In this document: piece by piece, positions 59,340 through 64,000 of the stretch
How positions within the stretch are numbered: the first letter of the stretch is position 1
How the letters are laid out: each line of letters begins with the position of its first letter
NCBI GenBank assembly: GCA_028274465.1
Contig: CM051455.1
Location: forward strand, 125,771,462-125,835,461
Direction of reading: 5' to 3'
Source: Plantago ovata
Lineage: Eukaryota > Streptophyta > Magnoliopsida > Lamiales > Plantaginaceae
Length of the DNA: 64,000 nt
Translations under genes and position numbers: made by a program
The notes under the pieces: generated by a model
Seen by the model: only the letters and a program-made list of their open reading frames with translations
Database searches by the model: none
What the model was told of the DNA's origin: nothing

Positions 59340-59721
59340 AAGAAAACTGATTGATAAACATAGATAATGACGCAGAAGCTTTGAATATTAATGATGACCA
59401 AAAGTTGTATGTTGGGTGATTACAGATGAGACTCAGCTCCTTTATTTATAGGATAAGTATACTAGCTAAAATTAAACTAAGCTACCACTAATTACATTGC
59501 ATTGTTTGTCTTTCGTCTCTGATTGAAGCGTGTTTCTACAATATTCTTTCTTGTTGTTGTATGTTTTCTTGGGCCTTGCATAGGTGCAATATTCTCTCTT
59601 TGATGTATATTTTCTTGGACTTTGAATGCATGGTGTAGAAAGTCACATGTTTTGGACTATTCTTCTTGTCTTGTAATGTTTGTCATGTTGTACTCTTCTC
59701 CTTCCTTCATAATTTCTAACA
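59340..59721 (-). repeat. 5' LTR of copia E
   Basis: 382 bp; begins (minus strand) TGTTAGAAATTATGAAG at 59721. The flanking duplication tattc follows at 59722. Confidence 0.9.
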
Positions 59722-59726
59722 TATTC

Positions 59727-60060
59727 CTTTTGTCACATTTTAAGAAAATCACTAATTTGAAACTAAATTCCACCACCATGACTTCCCCAAAGACCTCCCC
59801 ACCATTTAGGCCTGGTTTATCCGTGACTCTCACCCTCAACCCAACCTCCAACTATTTCAATAATTAATTAATTCCTCTCTCATTAATATACATACACTTC
59901 CACCCAGCCCACTTCAATACAAAATCCATGTTTATCCATGACCTTCACACCAACCCCCAATTCAATTTATATAACTACTTTTAACTATTATTATAAAATT
60001 ATTATAATACTCAAAATTAATTATGTTATTATAATATTTAAAATAATTATAATAATTATA
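59727..60060. other. Spacer right of the nested block
   Basis: C-rich then strongly AT-rich DNA. Nothing coding is recognised. Confidence 0.5.
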
Positions 60061-61151
60061 AGGGTAAATTACATTAAACCACCCCACTAGAAACTCATAT
60101 TACAGATTCTCCCTCGCTAGTTTAACAATTAAAGATAGCCCCAGTCGTCGGAAAAAAGTTGACTGACCCGTTATTCATTTTTGGTTTTTGTCCGGCCAAA
60201 CACGCCCTTATCACAAAAAATACAGATTTTTCCTTTTCATTTTTCTATCTTTTCTCTTTTCTCTTTTCCTTTTCTTCCTTTTCTCTTTTTTTTTTTTATC
60301 TTTTCTCTTTTTATTTTTATTGTTCATCTTCTCCATGAGAATTCCGGCAACGGAAAAATTACAGCTCCGGTAGGAGTTGTAGACCGGAGCTGTTTAAATA
60401 GCTCCGGTCATCTCCTACCGGAGATGTTTGACAACTCCGATTGGAGCTTATTACAGCTCCAATCGGAGCTGTCAAACAGCTCCAATTTGACAGCTCCAAT
60501 TGGAGCTGTTAAAAGCTCCAATCGGAGCTCGTAATAAGCTCCAATCGGAGCTGTTTAACAGCTCCTATTGGAGCTAAACAACTCCGATTGGAGCTTTCCA
60601 ATCGGAGCTAAACAACTCCGATTGGAGCTGTTAATAAGCTCCAATCGGAGTTGTCAACAGCTTAACAACTCCGATCGGAGCTGTTAATAAGCTTCGATTG
60701 GAGCTTTCCAATCGGAGCTTTTTGACAGCTCCGATTGGAGATGTTTAAAGCTCCAATCGGAGCTGTTAAGGAGTTTTTTTATTTTTCTTTTTGGGGCTTT
60801 TTCGAAAAAAATTCTTAATTTGGAATTCTTATAGAATAAATATTAGTTCATTTTGAAATATATATAATTTTTGTGGTTAATGTGAAATACATTAAAGTTA
60901 ATTTTATAAAATAAAATAATTTAGAGGCAAATGTGTAAATAATGCAAACTTAACTTGTTTGTTTCAATTCAAATTCTGAAATTCCGGCAGGGGTAGAAAT
61001 GTAACTTCCAGCTCTTAATTCGCAAAATGTCAAGTTCGTGGGGCTATCTGTAATTGTTTTTGTGTAACATCGGGCTACATGTTATTGTCTAACTAAGAGG
61101 GAAGAATCTGTAATAAAAAAAAAATAACAGGGGGTAGATGTAAATTGCCCT
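60061..61151. mobile_element. TIR DNA element carrying a palindrome array, possibly Mutator-like
   Basis: Left end agggtaaattacattaaacc...attacagattctccctc and right end (reversed) agggcaatttacatctaccc...attacagattcttccctc form imperfect inverted repeats of about 60 bp. aattata (7 bp, or taattata if the end base is counted differently) flanks both sides. The 1.1-kb body has a pyrimidine-rich tract (60225-60330), the palindrome array and AT-rich DNA, with no transposase. The superfamily is uncertain; 7-9 bp duplications suggest MULE or hAT. Confidence 0.7.
60361..60770. repeat. Array of 16-bp palindromes AGCTCCRATYGGAGCT
   Basis: About 20 full or half units (for example agctccaatcggagct, aactccgattggagct) are separated by short spacers such as gttaataa, gtttaac or gtcaaaca. 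Each unit is self-complementary and neighbours also pair with one another. The first units are a CCGG variant (gctccggt, taccggag). Confidence 0.9.
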
Positions 61152-61192
61152 AATTATAAATAAATGAAAAACTCAAAATTGCATAAAAATGA

Positions 61193-61195
61193 ATA

Positions 61196-61232
<37 letters not shown>

Positions 61233-61237
61233 GTATA

Positions 61238-61271
<34 letters not shown>

Positions 61272-61295
61272 CGTATATATATATATATATATTTT
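61193..61295. repeat. (TA)n microsatellite with interruptions
   Basis: About 100 bp of TA repeats broken by single C or G bases. Confidence 0.95.
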
Positions 61296-61527
61296 GAAGT
61301 AGCAATTAACTAAATACTACATTCATAATGTAATGCAACTTCATATAAAAAGACACACATTACAATACTTCAAATCCACTAAAAAATAAACAACATAGCA
61401 CGACGATAATTCTAAAAAATTACAATTCACTCCTCATCATTGAAATAACTCCATATATGCTCGATCAAGTTGTCTTTAAGTTCCTTGTGAGCTTCTCTAT
61501 TCTCTATTCCGAAGTTGGTCCCTATTA

Positions 61528-61741
61528 GTCATATATATTGGACTAGACTTGCAATTCGTTCTGTGGAGAAGTTGAAAATGAGATCAACAGTGTCTTCTTC
61601 ACCCTTATCTTGATTCACATGTGCATTTGTAGGTCGATCTTTTATAAATTCAGTGGGATCGGTATAGTTTAGATATGTATCTCGTTCATCCTCTACTATC
61701 ATATTGTGGAGGATGATGCAAGCAATCATAATTTTCCATGG
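61528..61741 (-). pseudogene. PIF/Harbinger-like transposase remnant, C-terminal end
   Basis: WKIMIACIILHNMIVEDERD is the conserved helix near the end of this transposase group, followed by an acidic tail and a stop at 61528. The upstream part is cut off by CACTA element G, which starts at 61742. Only about 70 residues remain. Confidence 0.75.
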
Positions 61742-62332
61742 CACTACAAGGAAAACTGATTTTAGCGACGGACGCCATCCGTCGCTATACGTTAGCGATC
61801 CGTCGCTAAACACCAATAGCGACGGAAAGCCCGTCGCTAAATAGGACGTCGCAAAAAGTGGCGTCCCTAAAAAATAAAGAGACGGTTAATATTATCCGTC
61901 GCTATATGTAGCGACGGTTCAGTTTATCCGTCGCTATATTATCGTTGACCAACATAGAAACGGATGACTTTATCCGTATCTATAAATAGCGACGGATTAT
62001 GTTATCCGTCGCTAAAACTAAGGGACACGTGTCATTCCCTTGCGAGGGGAATTTGGCGACGGCTAAACTAATCCGTCGCTAACTTCTCTGATTTTTTTTT
62101 AAAATTGATTTTTTGTTTTACTGAATTTATGTGAAAAATAGTTATTTTAACTCAAAATTGAGTACGACTAACAAAATATATACGATTGATTCATTTTATG
62201 ATAATCGAAATTTCAATAAAAACACTAAAAGTGTACGTACAAAGAAACTAAAAGGTACGAAGATAATCATTAAAATAAACGAGAATCCTAAAATGTACGG
62301 ATAAATAATAACAATTCTAAAAAGCACTAATC

Positions 62333-62860
62333 CTACGGGCTCTCCACTAACCAACCGACCCCTTCAGCCGTCAACGCCCCATCCCTGTGTGACTGCTCAC
62401 GGGTCACATGGTTCTGCCACGATTCCAACCACAGATCTCGATGCTCCGAATTGAGGTACCAAACCCATTCTTTATGCCGAAAGTACCTTTCCTTGGCATA
62501 ATAAATCAAATGCCTGTGAATCTTTTCCGCCGGGATGTTGATACCCTCAATATCTCCTCCGCATTGGCAGGAGGGACATAGTAGTATTTGTGCAACACAA
62601 CAATCCCACAAAAAATCCCACATCAGTGCCCCACAAGAACAAATAATGTGCGTACACATATATACAGTAAAGGCAATGCCCCAAGAATAGATACTATAGG
62701 CAATGCCCCAAGAATAGATAATATAGGCAATGCCCCAATAACAGATAAACAAGTAATGTACGTACACGTATATAATTAAGGCAATGCCCCAAGAATCCAA
62801 TATAGAAATATTCAAGTAAAGATAGTAAAGTACCTGGAATTCTTCCCACAAGTGCTCCTT
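62333..62860 (-). CDS. Possible Ptta-like gene fragment of CACTA-G
   Basis: The terminal exon reads IHRHLIYYAKERYFRHKEWVWYL, then HRDLWLESWQNHVTREQSHRDGA and stops at 62333. This resembles the charged helical region of TNPA-like CACTA proteins. An upstream exon ends VKEHLWEEFQ at a gtac donor (about 62833). The intervening DNA is a tandem repeat and probably intronic. Assignment rests on context and weak sequence resemblance. Confidence 0.4.
   Translation of the reverse strand, partial: KEHLWEEFQVLYYLYLNISILDSWGIALIIYVYVHYLFICYWGIAYIIYSWGIAYSIYSWGIAFTVYMCTHIICSCGALMWDFLWDCCVAQILLCPSCQCGGDIEGINIPAEKIHRHLIYYAKERYFRHKEWVWYLNSEHRDLWLESWQNHVTREQSHRDGALTAEGVGWLVESP
62650..62805. repeat. Tandem repeats around ggcaatgccccaagaata
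   Basis: Four or five copies of a unit of about 26 bp (ggcaatgccccaagaatagata plus tata/ctat), the last one separated by a segment that itself duplicates gtacgtacacgtatata. Confidence 0.88.
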
Positions 62861-63289
62861 CACGGGTCGAGGAACCGTACCCACCTTTCTCCGCCACTCC
62901 CAGGAGGCGTAAAGAACTCTCTTTTCATGAGCATTGTAATCCTTCTAGAAGCTATAGTAGGTTGAAACCTGCCACACATTTTGAAAGATTAAAAGTTGCA
63001 GTACCGACAACTATATATACAAGAACAGTTAAATACCAATTTATTAAGAACTTACTTAGATCCGTTGGTGGACAATACTGGAAGCCCATTGATCCGTCAA
63101 GGGCCGCCCGGTTGCTGTGTTTGATCCATAGAAACTAATATACATATAGCATCATCACAATCAAATACAAAACACTAAAATACAAACTCTTAATGTGTTT
63201 AGACAAATACAAGATGTGTTTAGACAAATACAAGATGTTTTTAGACAAATCCGTCGTTATATGTGAACACGAAAGGTTGTCTGGATCTT

Positions 63290-63348
63290 TAGAATCTTGA
63301 AATCTCCATCTTTAGTTACTGACTAAAGATGGAGACTTCAAACTTCTA
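63290..63348. repeat. Near-perfect inverted repeat (hairpin 1)
   Basis: tctccatctttagt and actaaagatggaga flank a five-base loop. With small bulges the pairing extends outward through cttga/tcaaa to tagaa/ttcta. Confidence 0.85.
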
Positions 63349-63446
63349 AACATCGAGACACATTTCTTGCTCACATACTACATTATGTATATACAACTTA
63401 TTAAGAATAGAGGGTTTACATGATTACGATATTGAACTAAACTTTG

Positions 63447-63528
63447 AGAATGACTGAAATACGCTGGTACAGTAACAACGGCATTAGAAATGTTGTTGTT
63501 ACGGTACCAGCGTACTACAATCATTCAC
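63447..63528. repeat. Inverted repeat with short loop (hairpin 2)
   Basis: acgctggtac(a)gtaacaac pairs with gttgttac(g)gtaccagcgt around a loop of about 17 nt. Pairing continues outward (gaatgactg / caatcattc), giving a stem of about 35 bp. Confidence 0.85.
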
Positions 63529-63773
63529 AAGCCCAGGCCTACCATACCACTCATCAATCTATATATATGGAAGTGATGGTGTGTCCGAAGGACAGTGTGT
63601 TTGTATTTTTTATGCATATACGTATATCATCATCACACTTTATAAAATGATTAGATATTACCAAAAATCCTTTAATTTCGAAAATCCTAAAAGTCATTAC
63701 ATAAATGTATGCCTCATAAATTTTTCCTATACATGAATGTGGCTACATGAATGTGTACATTAATACATTAACA

Positions 63774-64000
63774 ATAGGGAAATTTGCATCAAGATCCCTT
63801 CTAGTTTCATCAATTACACATTGGCCCCTACTAGTTCAACAACTACGCATTACCGCCTGTTAGTGCAAATCAATTACATTTTAACCCACGACCTTGACTT
63901 TTAGCGAATTAAGGCCTGAAATGTACCATTTTGCCCTCATTTAAGTATTAGTTTTCAAAAAAAACCAAAACTTCAATTCTATTTTATTACATATTTGACT
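63774..64000. repeat. Possible further TIR element end
   Basis: agggaaatttgcatcaagatccc...tcaattacacattggccccta resembles the agggtaaattaca terminal style at 60061. It runs out of the window, so it is only a suggestion. Confidence 0.3.

Larger units (their letters stand above)
25879..59721 (-). mobile_element. Ty1/copia LTR retrotransposon E, host of all nested insertions
   Basis: The 3' LTR (25879-26251) and 5' LTR (59340-59721) match over their length with many substitutions and share the start TGTTAGAAA (minus strand). tattc flanks the whole at 25874-25878 and 59722-59726. After removing the nested insertions about 5.6 kb remains, a normal copia length. Reading leftward on the minus strand the order is gag, CCHC knuckle, protease, integrase, reverse transcriptase, RNase H, which is the copia order. 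The primer site, complementary to initiator tRNA-Met (TGGTACCAGAG), is split by element F. It is the oldest element of the block, since every other insertion is inside it. Confidence 0.92.
61742..64000. mobile_element. CACTA (En/Spm) transposon G, left end only
   Basis: CACTACAAGGAAAACTG is followed by subterminal TAGCGACGG/CCGTCGCTA repeats to 62085, the same family of motifs as in CACTA-A and C. No matching right end (cttgtagtg) occurs before the window ends, so it should end beyond 64000. It interrupts a PIF transposase remnant. Confidence 0.85.

Noticed and set aside
60361-60770. CRISPR-like array of repeats and spacers
   Set aside because: Units are palindromic and vary, spacers are only 4-12 bp and similar to one another, and this is plant nuclear DNA inside a TIR element.

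Overview
This is nuclear DNA from a flowering plant. The evidence is spliced genes with GT-AG introns, CACTA, PIF/Harbinger, Ty1/copia and Ty3/gypsy elements with plant-type domains, tRNA-Asp and tRNA-Met primer sites, and an interstitial TTTAGGG tract. The low GC, plant-type protein families and stowaway MITE fit a eudicot; I cannot name the species. All coordinates were counted by eye and may be off by a few bases.

Left third (1-14.6 kb). Remains of PIF/Harbinger transposons lie here, all on the minus strand. Two small two-exon Myb/SANT-like genes (2895-3602, 4838-5487) look intact. A PIF transposase-derived gene (6060-8590) has lost catalytic residues and carries a frameshift. A second PIF set follows: a Myb/SANT-like ORF1 pseudogene (10727-11797) and a transposase pseudogene with in-frame stops but intact D, D, E positions (12072-14003). 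A degenerate interstitial telomeric tract sits at about 8950-9015.

Host genes (14.8-24.4 kb). A plus-strand DCD-domain gene (coding 15710-18395) has one frameshift in its first coding exon and one GC-AG intron. It faces, tail to tail, a nine-exon minus-strand gene for a membrane-of-ER-body-like protein (18819-24411) with a CCC1/VIT1-like membrane region and a repeat-rich N-terminal half. A stowaway-type MITE lies at 25211-25446.

Nested transposon block (25879-59721). This is one Ty1/copia element (TSD tattc) swollen from about 5.6 kb to 33.8 kb by insertions. Inside it are a CACTA element (26345-46267, TSD tcg), a solo LTR in gag (50627-50955, TSD cccaa) and a pol-less gypsy element (51322-59328, TSD tggta). 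Inside the CACTA transposase gene is a gypsy element (27311-44108, TSD caacg). Inside that is a second CACTA (27720-41388, TSD aaa). Inside that is another pol-less gypsy element (31798-40153, TSD ctaac). Every junction closes with a matching target-site duplication, so insertion order can be read directly.

The two pol-less gypsy copies share LTRs, a gag-protease region and a conserved downstream ORF of unknown function. A branchpoint-like motif and a 3' splice site precede that ORF. Their LTRs and internal regions also carry GC-rich GGGCGAACCGCCC-type palindromes beside the TATA box. This family is the best candidate for something undescribed.

Right end (59.7-64 kb). A 1.1-kb TIR element (60061-61151) contains a dense array of AGCTCCRATYGGAGCT palindromes. 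A PIF remnant (61528-61741) is cut by a third CACTA element that starts at 61742 and runs out of the window.
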